NCBI GenBank assembly: GCA_012295275.1
Contig: CM022670.1
Location: 13,463,083-13,527,082 of the forward strand
Direction of reading: 5' to 3'
Source of the DNA: Chrysomallon squamiferum
Taxonomy: Eukaryota; Mollusca; Gastropoda; Neomphalida; Peltospiridae
Length of the DNA stretch: 64,000 nt
A program made the translations under genes and the position numbers. Positions within the stretch are counted from its first letter, which is position 1. The number at the start of each line of letters is the position of its first letter. Below the pieces are notes generated by a model. That model was not told the origin of the DNA. It made no database searches and saw only the letters and a program-made list of their open reading frames with translations. This document shows, piece by piece, positions 1-12,561 of the stretch.

Positions 1-659
1 TTTGACAATGTACATATTTTATGTAAACAGTATCCAAGGCAACGTACTAGGTAAATAGTTATTTATTATTATTATTATTTAATTTTTTTAAAACAACAAA
101 ATAAAAATTAATGCATAACAAACTATTTTCATTTTATGTTTCGAATTTTTTCACGAATCCTGAATTACCTCTCCATAATTGATTATTTTTTGCACGGTTT
201 TCATCAATTGCCTTTGACTGTAGTTCGTCTGCGTATTTCGTCGATGCAAGTAGTGTGAGAGACATTTCTAAAAATAGACATTTTTTGGTGTGACGTTTTT
301 ATAATCCATTATTTTGATTGGGTAGTCCGGGAATTCCTTAGGTAGTGGAATTTCTTAATTGTTAAGTTGCACCACATGTTACCAGTGAACAGCTGACAGT
401 TAACCGGGTCGTTACGAAATTGCTATATAAAATAAATAAATAAATAATAAAATTAGATAAACTGGTGTTTGTAAATAACTTGATTATTGACAGGTAAAAT
501 CAACGAAGCAATTTTGTTTAACGTCTGAGAAAAACGTAAAACACATCGATCTGGTAGACATCCATTACTGAATGTTCCTGTGTGAAAACGATAACAACCG
601 TTCTTCCTTGCTAAATCTTTCAGCAAAAAAGAAAAGAAAAAAAGGACTAACGACACAAA
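1..659. other. Upstream region of the E2 gene
   Basis: AT-rich, with no supportable ORF. It has a short ATT run near 61-80 and A-rich stretches, and should contain the 5' UTR and promoter of the E2 gene that starts at 660. No upstream exon could be defined. Confidence 0.5.
424..431 (+). promoter_or_regulatory. Possible TATA box (TATATAAA)
   Basis: A TATATAAA octamer lies 236 nt before the ATG at 660, in otherwise AT-rich DNA. Such a match is easily found by chance here, so this is only a candidate core promoter. Confidence 0.2.
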
Positions 660-903
660 ATGACTCTAGGAAAGCAGCCCAAAGAGCTGCACAGGCTGCT
701 CAAAAAGATAGACAGAGTTTCTAATGGACAAGCGAAAATTTCGTCCTGGAATCCGGATAGTGCAGACAAAATAAACGTTGAAGTTTTCCCTAATGATGGT
801 ATTTACAAAGGAGGCAAGTTTGAGTTCGAGGTTCGTATTTATCCGAATTTTTAATTTTTGTTAAATGTAAATTTTTGTACACGTTATAAATATGTATTCC
901 TAA

Positions 904-996
<93 letters not shown>

Positions 997-3331
997 AAAA
1001 TATATTATCATTTCTTGTGTACGTACATATGTATGTATGTATGTATATATATATATATGCATTTTGAAAGTGTATATTGCGTACGTTTGTCTATACATAA
1101 GCGCAAGTGTAAATTGTTAAATATTTCTCACATAAAAGGTCATTAAAATATAATAAAATCCTCAAAATGTGATTGTTACAATAGCTGGATGTTACTTAAT
1201 AATGAACGTTGGTCTTGTATTTTACTGTTACGTAAGCATATAATCTGAGAACAAAATACAATACATATATTATAAGATATACAATGAAACATTTTACATA
1301 ATGCTCATGGGTTAAATACACACTTCAGAGCAGCTAAGCCTTCTAATGTCCAGAAGCGATTATGGAGTTGTACACATAATTTATAAAGATTATTATTATT
1401 TTTTTAAAATAATGTTTACTATTTACTACCACTGTTGCTGCTGCTGCTGCTACTACTACTACTACTACTACTATCACCGCTGCTGCTGCTACTACAACTA
1501 CCATCACCACAGCCACCAACATGCCATTACTGCAACTACAGTAACGAGCACCAAATACTACTGTTACAAATAATACTACTACTTCTTCAATTATTACTGC
1601 TACTGCTACTATTACTACTATTACTACTACTACTACTATTACTTTATCTGTTAAAAACAAATGAAGTCTAAACTTGTCTAGGTGGCTAAACGAAAGGATA
1701 TGTTATTATTTTCGTTTTTTACTACACATTCACTCACTGTTCTGTAGGATTTGCAGATGTATTTGATAAATAAATACGTTTCAAAAATCTAGAATCGCCC
1801 TATATTGTTGTTGTCGTTACTATTACTGCTACTACTATTATTACACTGTTGTTGTTGTAGTTATTTTTTGTTTATTATATACAACTAGTACAATTATTAC
1901 TACTAGCAGCTACCACTATTACTAGTTCGATAATTAATTAATATTTAATCATTTAATTTATTATTTTTGTTATTATTATATATCACAGTAATCAGACTAA
2001 CATACATTAACAACTACAGTAGTAATGATAATAACAATAATCATAATAATAATTAGAAGAAGAAGAAATACAGTGACAAAGCTAATTCATACGTTTGTAA
2101 TACAATATAGTTATAATAAAACAAACGTTACAATCACACAGATCTTTACTTAGTACTTTCACTGACAGATAACCGGGTCCAGTCTTAAAGATGCCTAAAA
2201 CTTTACAACAACCAATTTATCTAGTGTTACAGTAATGTGTCTATAAGGCAGTACAAAAACAATAAATGAAGAAATGAAACAGTAAAGATTCCAAGTCGCT
2301 GCTAATTAGTAAAAGCAGCCATGAATATGGTGATAATGTTTTTCTTTTCATCCTGTTATTGTAAAAAAACATTTTTTTTTTTTTTTTAAATCCTTGTAGT
2401 GACTGCTAATATTAAAATATGTTCGACAAATATTCTTTTATAGATCCGCATGGACGAAGACTTTCCAGAAACTCCCCCAATATTACGCTGTCTCACGCCA
2501 GTCTATCACCCCAACATCGACCCCACCAATCTGTCCACACATTACTCGAACATCTGCCTGGATATGTTTGAAACCGACACGTGGGAAAAAAACTATGGCT
2601 TGGACGGAACAATTCAGGGAATCCTGTTTCTCTTCTATCATCCAAACCTGGACGACCCCGTGTCGCCGTTTTTCGACGCGCTTGAGACGGAAGAAACGTT
2701 TAAAGATAATGTGAAAAGATCGCTGAGAGGGGACGAAATCAAAGGATTTCTGTATCCGAAGAATTTATACGGCGAAGATGAAAATACGCTTGAGAAAGAT
2801 GACGGAAAGATAAAACTTATCGTGGATTTGGTTCAATCTAAGGACGATAATTCTGTTGTAAAATCGGCGAATGATGAAAGAGATGCTAATGATGAACATG
2901 AAGAGTCAACTGCGAGTACTACTGAAGCCAGCTGTGCAATACCTGATGATGCAGTGAAAGTAGACCTTGTGTCAAATGCGATTGAAGATAACATGATATT
3001 ACAGATGAATGACAGGACATCATCAGAGGTTAAGGACGTTGCATTGCAACAGTTCATTGAAGATGTAAGAACAACAGAAGAATCTGTCTCAGATGATCAA
3101 GAAATGCATAACTTTGACAAAAACATTAGTACCAGAAGTATTTTTTCAGAAAACAGTAACATATTAAATGTAAGAATACGTCCTGCGAATGTCCACTCAG
3201 TTCGATGGAACAGATATTGCATCCGCTTATACACATTTGATCGACTTTCGCCAGAAATTGATATTTTGCTGTTTGTATGTTCTAACATATTCTCAAAACA
3301 CTTCAGGCGTTTCCGTTCCAGCTGCAGTTGA
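660..3331 (+). CDS. Ubiquitin/NEDD8-type E2 (UBC-fold) protein with acidic tail
   Basis: Two coding exons join in phase 0: 660-830 and 2444-3331 (352 residues with the ORF stop). The UBC fold is clear: GGKFEFE, then DEDFPETPP, the HPN motif (H79-P80-N81) and an ICLDMF block with presumptive catalytic Cys95. The downstream DDPVSPF and FKDNVKRSLRG segments recall UBE2M/UBE2F, while the WEKNY segment also recalls UBE2U. The HPN-to-Cys spacing is about six residues longer than in common E2s. After about residue 165 there is a low-complexity acidic, Ser/Thr-rich tail. An E2 passes ubiquitin or a ubiquitin-like protein from E1 to substrate or E3; which modifier is used here cannot be read from the sequence. 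The 3' end is uncertain: a GTAAGA donor after 3064 and a CTTCAG acceptor at 3301-3306 would join in phase 0 to a short last exon (3307-3351) and give a 278-residue protein instead. Confidence 0.8.
907..992. repeat. (CT)n microsatellite, about 86 bp
   Basis: Uninterrupted CT dinucleotide array in intron 1 of the E2 gene. The Arg/Glu ORF on the opposite strand is an artefact of it. Confidence 0.97.
1425..1643. repeat. Compound trinucleotide repeat (TGC/TAC/ATT)
   Basis: Interrupted runs of GCT, ACT and ATT in intron 1 of the E2 gene. Similar degenerate trinucleotide DNA continues around 1800-2060. ORFs called here are homopolymeric and not coding. Confidence 0.9.
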
Positions 3332-3430
3332 AAGAACTCTATAACGCTTGAATTACATTGGAACTTGGCGAGTTATGTCCCTTTTGGGGATGTGCTCTCA
3401 AATCTTACTACTTGTTTGTTAGTTATTTGG

Positions 3431-3432
<2 letters not shown>

Positions 3433-3490
<58 letters not shown>
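3433..3490. repeat. (ATT)n microsatellite
   Basis: About 19 ATT units directly downstream of the E2 coding region, probably in its 3' UTR. Confidence 0.95.
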
Positions 3491-3543
3491 GAATGACTAT
3501 CTGGTCCTCAGGGAAGTAGTGTGCAAACTGATATATTTAATAT

Positions 3544-3549
3544 AATAAA
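3544..3549 (+). terminator. Candidate poly(A) signal of the E2 gene
   Basis: AATAAA about 210 nt after the E2 stop codon. It is the first hexamer downstream of the (ATT)n run. The choice among several AT-rich candidates is uncertain. Confidence 0.35.
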
Positions 3550-3707
3550 TTATATAAAACTAATTCTTATTTCTTGATTTTATTATTATTTTTGTTTTAC
3601 ACATGGTATTGTATGTAATATATTTCTGGAAAAGACAATTCATTTTTATACATGTATTAAATATTACTGTTTGAGTGAAAATCCAGACTGGGTGCGCGTG
3701 TATTTGC

Positions 3708-3708
<1 letters not shown>

Positions 3709-3747
<39 letters not shown>
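3709..3747. repeat. (GT)n microsatellite
   Basis: About 19 TG units in the intergenic region between the E2 and SLC5 genes. Confidence 0.95.
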
Positions 3748-3749
<2 letters not shown>

Positions 3750-4857
3750 TTGCGCTTTCGTGTTTGTTAACTGTGCCTATTTATTATGTATGTATTTCGT
3801 CGTTTGGCTCTGCACATCTTTTAATTAATCAAGCATTCATTTGTCATTCACCTGCTCTTCGTTTTTTCTAACCGGCACGACTCTATTATAAATATATAAG
3901 ACCAACAAATAAATACAGAAAATAAAAAATACGACATCGCTGTTAAGTTGCACTAATGAATGAATGAATGAATGAATTGATTAATTAATTAATAGCATAT
4001 GAAAAAGAAATTGATTTAACACACATCTTCCCCACCAGTTTCATTCCTTCACGCCCCTCGGCTTATTATACACGTTTTCCCCATTTTCCCTCCCCAACAA
4101 CACCCTTATTCACATTCAGCTCTTTTCAGACTGATATCTTTATTTACCTATCATCTGTGTCCACAACATGTCAAGATATCCACTTATTAAAAGATAACTT
4201 CAAGAAAACAGAAAACATTCTTGATGGGTTTAACTGAACAAGAACCGTTATTTACCATACACTCGTGTGCGTAGGTTTCACCTGTACACTGTGGTGTTCA
4301 TTCTTCCAGAAATGTTCATTTACGAGTATGCAAACTGTACATTGCAAAAAATCACTAACGTTACCAAATCCTTTTATATACATGCAGGCATTGATAATAT
4401 TCATTAGCATACCCACATATAATGTACACATAAGACATACAAACACGAGACCTACATATAGTCTGATAGCACTTTTTAAAAGCAAAACAAAGTGTCATGC
4501 TGTAGAATATGACCTAATAACCTAAATACATATGAAGTCTTTCTTACAAGATATAAAAACAGACGATAGGCTGTTTCACCGGTTCGGAAAATTTTATGTT
4601 CATTCATTGTTGATGGTTTTTTGTGTGTTTTTTTGTTAGCTGAATGAAAGTGAACACTAACTTAAGTTAAAAAGTATAACACTGAGAAACCTCTAACAGA
4701 GTAGACGTATCTGATCAAGATTAATAACTGGCAAATATAAAGTGCTGAAAAATTAATTTTTGATTCTTGGAGATCATATATTTAAAAAAAAAAGGATTAT
4801 TGATAATCTTTGCTTAAGTCTGAAATTTGTCTTATTTGTAAAGAAGTTGTGGAAAAA

Positions 4858-6166
4858 ATGGTGGAAACTTTAGAATCAGGAGATTATGTTATGATAGCTC
4901 TTTACTTCGTTTTGGTGTTAGCAGTGGGATTATGGGTAAGTGTAAACAAATTTAGATTTTAAACATTTCTTAACAGATCGATAAGTAATAAAAATGGAGA
5001 AAAGTTTGCTATATTTCTAGTTCTGCTATTTACTTGCAAAGGATTTCTGAATTTTATATCACTATTACACAAAACATTTATGTTTACTACCTAATTTATA
5101 TTAAAATACAACTACGATATTGATCAAAAGATTCATTAATTAAATAGTTCCTACTATTTTTCCTACCAATATCATTACAGCTAAACCTATGGTTGTGTAA
5201 CATGTCCAGTGAACAGAGACCATCGAAATTAAAATTTTGTAGAACATGAATACTAACAAACTAAGACACTAACCTAGTCAAGAACGGACAGTCTTCGATA
5301 CTGAACTGGATATCGTAAACATATGTTTACACATTAACATTTCTCCCAGTGCAATCATAGGTTGCAATTTTTAAAATTGTATTTCGTTTTTTTCTAAAAT
5401 CGAAATTACAAATAGGCATAAACATCTTTATTTTCATTTTCAGTCGACATTTCGACCAAATCGAGATAGCGCTACAGGTTACTTTCTGGCAGGAAAAAAC
5501 ATGCACTGGATCCCCGTATGTATTTAACCATTACATTTTTCTTCTTCTTCCAAATAACAAAATATCTGCGAGTAATAATACTAAATCAACATTATAATAT
5601 TTACTACAGAAAAGATAGTAGGTCAAGGATTAACTGTTTTAAAAAAAAAAAGAAAAAAAAAGAGAGATAACAGGGTTAACCGTGTTAGGAAAGGTTTTCT
5701 CTTCATGTTATTGATCACGTTCTGATGATATTTTATCGTTGTTAAATGAAATAATACGTACTTGGACTTCAAACAACTCTCTCTCTCTCTCAACCTGTAT
5801 CTGCACTTTAATCTGTTCTAGGTAGGCGCTTCTATTTTTGCCAGCAACGTCGGAGCGCCTATGTTCATTGGATTGGCCGGCCAGGCAGCTGCTTCCGGTT
5901 TTGCTGTCGCGGTTTACGAGTGGCATGTACGTCTTTTGTACTCTTTATACATAAACATATGTGCAACGACATACTAAATCCACATAATACATGCATCTAT
6001 GAAAATTCATAAATAATTATAATTATATTAAAAACAGAACAAAATTTAATATTTTAACAGAACGAATAAATAAATGATTTGTTTTTAAACTGAATATTAG
6101 GAAACATCACTGTAATGATTACAATAATAATAATAGCTGCTGTAAGTACTACCTTAACTCTACTGA

Positions 6167-6200
<34 letters not shown>

Positions 6201-6576
6201 CTTTTATTTCAGGCTGTTTATCTATTAATTGCGTTAGGATGGATTTTTGTACCAGTATACGTTGCATCCGGGGTAAAATACGATATTTATTTGATCTATT
6301 TTACACATTATATTAGCAAACAGTTATTTGGATAAATAATAACTAAAGTTGTTATTCTAGTTATATAACGTAAATACATTATTCCTACATTGTGATGTAA
6401 TTGTTTTGTTTTTATCCGTAGATGTCATTAATTTTATTTTGGTAACGTAATAATTTAATTCATGTTTGTTGTAAATTATGTCATTGAGTTACAAATTGCA
6501 ATATATTTCAGTTTTATGCAATATACCTTCATCTTTATCACCATCACCAGCGTCATCACTATCGCGACAACTACAA

Positions 6577-6620
<44 letters not shown>

Positions 6621-7030
6621 TACTACAACAACAATAAGAACAATAACAGGGCTATGGTGATTATTAAGAGAAAAAATGATGTTGATGACAACAGACAATG
6701 ATAGTAATGAGTATGTTCATATACCTAGATTGTTATACGTTTCTTTCTTCTTTTTTCTTCTATTCTTCTTCTTCTTCTTCTTCTTCTTCTTCTTCTTCTT
6801 CTTCTTCTTCTTCTTCTTCTTGTTCTTCTACTATTTTTTCACAGGCGATGACTATGCCAGAATATTTAAAGAAAAGATTTGGTGGCAAAAGATTACGAGT
6901 TTATTTGTCATGTTTGGCTCTTCTCAAATATATGTTAACCAATGTATCTGTGAGTACTCTGTTAGCACCATAATATATTATAATAATTATTACTTATTTT
7001 ACTCCTTCCAATATATATATAGTCGTCAAT

Positions 7031-7063
<33 letters not shown>

Positions 7064-10000
7064 CATACATACATACATACATTCATACACACATACACAC
7101 ATACATACATATATACACACACACATTTAATTGAATCTATGTTTAATCATCTACACGCTTTATTAATTGCCAATATATTTATTAAATTTTTATTTTTTTA
7201 TTATTTTATTACCCTTGCATTGTTTCGTAAATTTTTTATTTCGAAGAAGAGTAAGACATAAATAATGTTCTGTACTCATTTTAAAAATAAATAAATACCC
7301 CTCCCTCCAAATAAATCGAGTTCAAGTAAACCCAGTAACTGTTTTCAAATTCCAAACTGTAATTCGTATAACAAAACTAGACGTTTTTCTATGTCACCCA
7401 GGGTTACTAGTAAAGACAACTCTAGATCTCTTTCACATTATTATTTCCAAAACACCGTCAGAAAATCATGTTTTTCCTTATTTATATATTTATTTATTTT
7501 GTTTATTAATTTTTGAATTTAATTTAATTTAATTTAATTTAATTTTTTTATTTTATTTTATTTTATTTTATTTTATTTTACTTTACACTTATTTTTCTTT
7601 TCTTTTTATTTTTATTTAAATGCCAGGGTGAGATTTTCTCTGGTGCCATCTTTTTACAACAGATTCTGGGCTGGAACCTCTATCTGTGTGTTGTTGTCAT
7701 TCTCGCGATTACAGCTCTGTACACAGTGGCAGGTAGGAACGGGATAGTATTATGGATACAGCTTTATTCATTCATTCATTCCTTTGAAACTAAATAGTTA
7801 GACAAATAAGTGAGTGACATTCACGGTGACATTCACGGTGACATTCACGGTTAGAAAAACAAATATACAGAGAGAGAATATACAAATGTCAGAGAGAGAA
7901 GTAAATATATAAAAATTTAGAGAGACATATGGAAGGAGGGTATAATAATCAAAAATTACATCAGAGATATTCATCGGTGCACACTAAGGGAGATTGCCAA
8001 TAAATTATCTCATATAATACCATATAATTATTATAAGAAATCTCAGTTTTATGTATATATAATAAGTATTATATTTAAAATATATTTTAGGCGGTTTGGC
8101 AGCTGTCATTTACACAGACACTCTTCAAACAGCAATCCTGCTGATTGGATCCTTCATTTTAATGATCATAAGTAAGTTCAGATTACTACACACGTATAGA
8201 TTACTATACCTTAGTGGAACTTGTGCCAGTAACTGGAGCTTTCTTCCTCAAAGCAGTCGGTAAGGAATATTAAATGTACTGTAGTGGGGAAGCTACTGTA
8301 GAAGCTACTGAAAAAAGAAAAAAAAAAAAGAGGAAAGATCCCTTTGTATGTAACAGCTGTTCGTTATTTGACTTCTAGATTTCCAGTTTATTAACTTTAG
8401 TACGTTTATGTTTTATTAAACAGAATATATGTGTATTTATCAGATTGCTAACACAACATTGCACACGTGCGTTTAGACACATTTCATGATGTATTATTAT
8501 ACATTTGCATGTAAAATGTTAATCATAAATGATTCATGATGCTACTGTAGTACACTAATTAGAACGTTGATTCAGAACATCAAGGTTTAAGTGTTTATTA
8601 TAATCGCTGCCAGTTAATAATGGTTCATATCAAAATATTATGCGATGTTGTTTAGCACTTGTATAGATTAGAAAGTCCCAAGCTTAAATAATCACGATTA
8701 CTTTAAATTAAAAAATATTTCACTGAAACACTATTAAAGGACTGTTTAACCTGTTTAAGGACTTACAAAGAAGATAATCTGTGACAGCAATACGATGAAC
8801 TTCCCGTTTTCGGTTAGTAGCAAAGAATCTGTTTATATCTTCATACCCATAGATAGTTTAAAAACCAATTGGATAATAAGATCCGGACTGGTTTAATCGT
8901 GCAACCCATAATGTTTACAATGCAGAGCTGTAGGACGCTAGACTCAAAGAAGGCATTTTTGTTACCTTCAGTCATTAACATCTGTTTAGTATTACCTTTC
9001 AGCAGAACATATTAAAAGAAAAAAAGAGTTAAATTTCTCTAATAATTTTGTTGATATTGAGCTATAACTATGAGATAATTCGGTGTCGGAAAAGATTTCT
9101 GCTGTGTCTGCTAGAATCTAAAGTACTCATAAACGTGTGTGAGAGTCATGGAATGTTAAATGAAATAACAGACTTTACTGAAGGCATTTCGTCTTGTTTT
9201 ATAATAATACATTTTGTGATACCCAAATAGGCAAGCAGGCACAGAAATACATTTTTACAGCATACATACTATATGTGTAATTACGTACGTACATACATAT
9301 ATATATACTGACGTACATATGTATGTAGGTACGTATTTATGTATGTGTGTGTATGTAAGTATGTATATATTTTATTATTTATAATCATGAGTACAATTAC
9401 TATCGATTTCTTTTGCAAGGTTTTGTCGATGTGGGCGGCTGGGAACAAATGATGAGAAAGTATTCAGTATCAGCTGCAAACTACACCCTGGCTAACCCAC
9501 AAAACTACACGTGCGGTTTGCCCAGAGATGACTACATGCATATCTTCAGAGATCCAATCAGCGGTGATATTCCATGGCCAGGAGCAGTATTCGGGGCGAC
9601 AACTCTTGGAATTTTAGTTTGGTGTGCAGATCAGGTATGACTGACTACAACGGTATTATACTCAAAAGTATTATCATCAAAGCACATCAGTCGTAATGGA
9701 AGCTGCATCATACTTCGATATCACTTCAAAATCATCACATTATAACCATCATTTATTTGTTTGTTTGTTTATTGTTGTTGTTTAGATTATGGTACAGCGC
9801 TGTCTGGCTGCTAAAAATATAAGTCATGCGAAAAGTGGAGCTGCTCTCGCCGCTTTTCTAAAAATTCTTCCTTTCTTTCTGTTCATGATTCCCGGGATGA
9901 TCAGTCGAGTTCTTTTTCCCGGTTAGTATCATCTGTTGCATTACGCTAATGATCAGCTCTTAATCACCGCAATATGCATATTATCTATCGTTTTCTTAAA

Positions 10001-12290
10001 ACCGTCTGTTTCTGTCTCTCTGTCTCTCTCTTTCTCACTCAGTCTCTCTTTTTCTTCTCTTTCTTCCTCAATATCACGTTGTATCTCACAAAATATCTGT
10101 CTTTCTGTCTGTCTGTCTGTCTCTCCCTTTCTTTTTCTGTCACCCTCAATCATAACCGCACATTTGCAGTATATTTGTTTTGTTACATTTTCGAAAATAC
10201 TACTAATTTCCTGCATAAAATGTTATTACTTTAATTTTCTTTTCTTTTTAAACTCTGGAAGATGATATCGCATGCGCTGATCCAGACATTTGCGAGGCGG
10301 TGTGTGGTAACAGGGCTGGATGTACTAACGTAGCTTACCCACTACTGGTATTGAGGAAAATGCCTGCTGGTAAAATTTTAGCATTTTTCTGGAGCGTTTT
10401 ATAATACGTACCCATTAGGTTCCAAACAGCAAGTTCAAATACACGTTTATAATTACAAAAAAGACCATTGAGTACTATTGCCTGTACAATTATCATAACC
10501 AGATTAAACTGCTTCTCATTGTTGTAATTCGTTTCATTATTCCTATTAATCCTGATCATCTCTGTATACAGGTATTATTTTCAAATATTTATTTATAACT
10601 TACAGGATTAAAAGGATTGATGTTGGCAGCCCTCCTTGCTGCCTTGATGAGCACTTTGACCTCAATTTTCAACAGCGCAAGCAGTATGTTCACGATGGAT
10701 CTATGGCGGCGCTTCCGGCGACACGCTAAACAGTCAGAACTGATGCTTGTTGGACGAGTTTGTGTCTTGGTTCTGATTGGGATCAGTATTTTGTGGATTC
10801 CAATTCTCCAACAAGCTCAGAGTGGTCAGCTGTGGAGCTACGTCCAAGCCGTGGCTTCGTACACGTCGCCGCCGTGGTGCTGGGTGTTTCTTTTGGCTCT
10901 GTTCTGGAAGAGGACTACCGAAGCGGTGAGTGTTCGGCTATTAGCAACTGCGTAGCGGGATTTAGTTAGTGGTGACAGGATCTGACCTCCTAATGCGTTT
11001 GGCTACTTACTGTAGTAGTTAGTATTCAAAGTTAATTTATGAAACACTCAAAGAAGGTACTTAACTAACAATGATCTGAGACAGAGGTTTTTTTTTTTTT
11101 TTTTTTTTATGTCATATCGTTATTATAAAATAAAACATGTTAATCCATTCATTTTCTTTAAGTCCGTTAAGTCAAAAGAAAAAAATTAAATGAAATTTTT
11201 AAAAAGTATTTTATCTGTAAGAAGAAGAACAACAATAACAACAGCAACAGCAACAGTAACAACAATAATATATGTGTATGCAAAAGAAAGCTGTTTTTTC
11301 TTTACAACAGGGGGCGTTCTGGGGACTGATGATAAGTCTGGTCGTAGGTTTGTCATGGATGGTTATGGACATGGCTTTCCCAGCACCACCTTGCGGCAGC
11401 AATGAACCAGACACTCGCCCAGTCATACTGGCAAAAGTTCACTTTCTGCACTTCGCTCTGATTCTGTCGGCAGTCACCATCATCTCAACTGTCGTCATTT
11501 CTCTCATGACGACTCCACAGCCGCCAGAGAAAGTAAGAAACATGTCGAAACTTCTAACTGATCCAATATGTAAGCCTAGGGACATGACAGATTCATTTTA
11601 AAAGTTAGTTATAAGGATAGTTTTAGATGCAGTAGAATAATCCATCATAATATATGTATTGATAATTATCTCATTATTTTGGATTGCACTAATAGCCCTA
11701 TATAGCTTAATAGTAATGTGGAGAAAATAGACGAACAGGGTCAGGACTGTCATATTTATTTAACAAATTATTAAATGTAAATTGAACATTGTGAAACAGG
11801 CAGATTTATTATCTGTTTGTAAATCTAAAGTCTTTAATATAGCACAGCATTATGGAAGATTTTTATCTTGTTATATTAACTGTTTACTTGTATACTATAT
11901 CTGTTAATTTTTGCCCACTGTTTAAATTATCAGTCACCTGCAAAATTATCTAAGATCCCACTTCAGAATTCTAGGAATCCTGGATCACCCTGATTGATGT
12001 ATGAAAACATTAAATTTCAGCTTAATCGGGTAACATGGTGGACACGGAAAAGTGAAAATGATCTCTTAGAGTCTGATTCTGAAGACGATTTCGCTGTAGG
12101 AGACGATGAAGATGATGAGGATGATAAAAATATCGTTAAACGTAAGTAATTTTTTTTTCGTCGGTTTATGAGAACATACTATTTTATAACGAAGTAGAAT
12201 TTATTTCAGTGGTATTTCAGTAAATAATAATAATAACAGCAGCAACAACAATTCAACAACAACAATAATAATAATAATTATTATTATTAC

Positions 12291-12330
<40 letters not shown>

Positions 12331-12561
12331 TTTATTATTTTTATTATTAAAGATAAAAAGCCTAGTCCAGGAAAAAGACTTTACAATTGGTTGTGTGGAA
12401 TAGATGACAAGCCGAAGCCTAAAATAACTCCGGAAGAGAAAGAACTTATCAAACGGAAGATGACGTCATTGGCAGAAGATCCCAAACTGAGACGATATGC
12501 CAATGTATTTGCCATGACGGCTGTCGTTGTGGTTACGTTCCTTTTGGGATTTTTCCACTGA
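4858..12561 (+). CDS. SLC5A: Sodium/solute cotransporter, SLC5 (SGLT/SMIT) family
   Basis: Fourteen exons join in phase to a complete 645-residue protein: 4858-4935, 5444-5515, 5822-5926, 6213-6272, 6845-6949, 7627-7732, 8091-8171, 9420-9634, 9786-9921, 10262-10369, 10606-10925, 11311-11532, 12021-12141, 12353-12561. All introns are GT-AG. SLC5 hallmarks appear in order: [122 protein letters not shown] and a C-terminal membrane segment. The family couples inward Na+ flux to uptake of sugar, inositol or related solutes at the plasma membrane, with 14 transmembrane helices. The closest look is to SGLT4/SMIT2-type members (SLC5A9/A11), judged from remembered family sequence. Pocket residues differ from glucose transporters: Met64 where SGLT1 has His83, and Val269 where it has Tyr290; Asn59, Glu83, Trp270, Lys284 and Gln436 are kept. 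An acidic insert lies in the cytoplasmic segment encoded by exon 13. Confidence 0.95.
6168..6200. repeat. (TTA)n run before SLC5 exon 4
   Basis: Trinucleotide run ending 12 nt before the acceptor of exon 4 of the SLC5 gene. Confidence 0.9.
6577..6619. repeat. (ATT)n microsatellite in SLC5 intron 4
   Basis: About 14 ATT units followed by ACT/ACA variants. Confidence 0.93.
6740..6832. repeat. (CTT)n polypyrimidine microsatellite
   Basis: A CTT array of roughly 80 nt ending just before the acceptor of SLC5 exon 5 (exon starts at 6845). It supplies most of the pyrimidine tract of that splice site. Confidence 0.95.
7029..7129. repeat. TACATA/CATA tandem repeat
   Basis: Mixed hexa-, tetra- and dinucleotide array in SLC5 intron 5. 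Confidence 0.9.
7508..7582. repeat. Pentanucleotide repeats AATTT and TTTTA
   Basis: Two adjacent arrays, about five AATTT units and then about six TTTTA units, upstream of SLC5 exon 6. Confidence 0.9.
7814..7849. repeat. Three perfect copies of a 12-bp unit
   Basis: The unit GTGACATTCACG occurs three times head to tail in SLC5 intron 6. GTGA...TCAC within each unit is self-complementary. Confidence 0.95.
12222..12350. repeat. (ATA)/(CAA)/(TTA) compound repeat
   Basis: A-rich trinucleotides switch to TTA trinucleotides, so the two halves are partly complementary. The array runs up to the acceptor of the last SLC5 exon (12353). Confidence 0.92.

Larger units (their letters stand above)
3332..4857. 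other. Intergenic: E2 3' end to SLC5 start
   Basis: No gene could be supported. The segment holds an (ATT)n run, a poly(A) signal candidate, a (GT)n run at 3709-3747, a short GAAT/ATTA run near 3955-3990 and unremarkable AT-rich DNA. The 5' UTR of the SLC5 gene probably occupies its end. Confidence 0.6.

Noticed and set aside
790-1098. Minus-strand ORF rich in Arg-Glu
   Set aside because: Translation of the (CT)n array in the E2 intron.
1343-1671. Several overlapping ORFs of Val, Leu, Tyr or Cys runs
   Set aside because: All are readings of the same trinucleotide repeat.
6462-7134. ORFs with Tyr, Ile, Phe or Ser runs near SLC5 exon 5
   Set aside because: Microsatellite readings. Only 6845-6949 is exon, in the frame reading [11 protein letters not shown].
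9936-10265. Ser/Leu-rich ORFs on both strands
   Set aside because: They lie in the SLC5 intron between exons 9 and 10 and come from CT-rich sequence.
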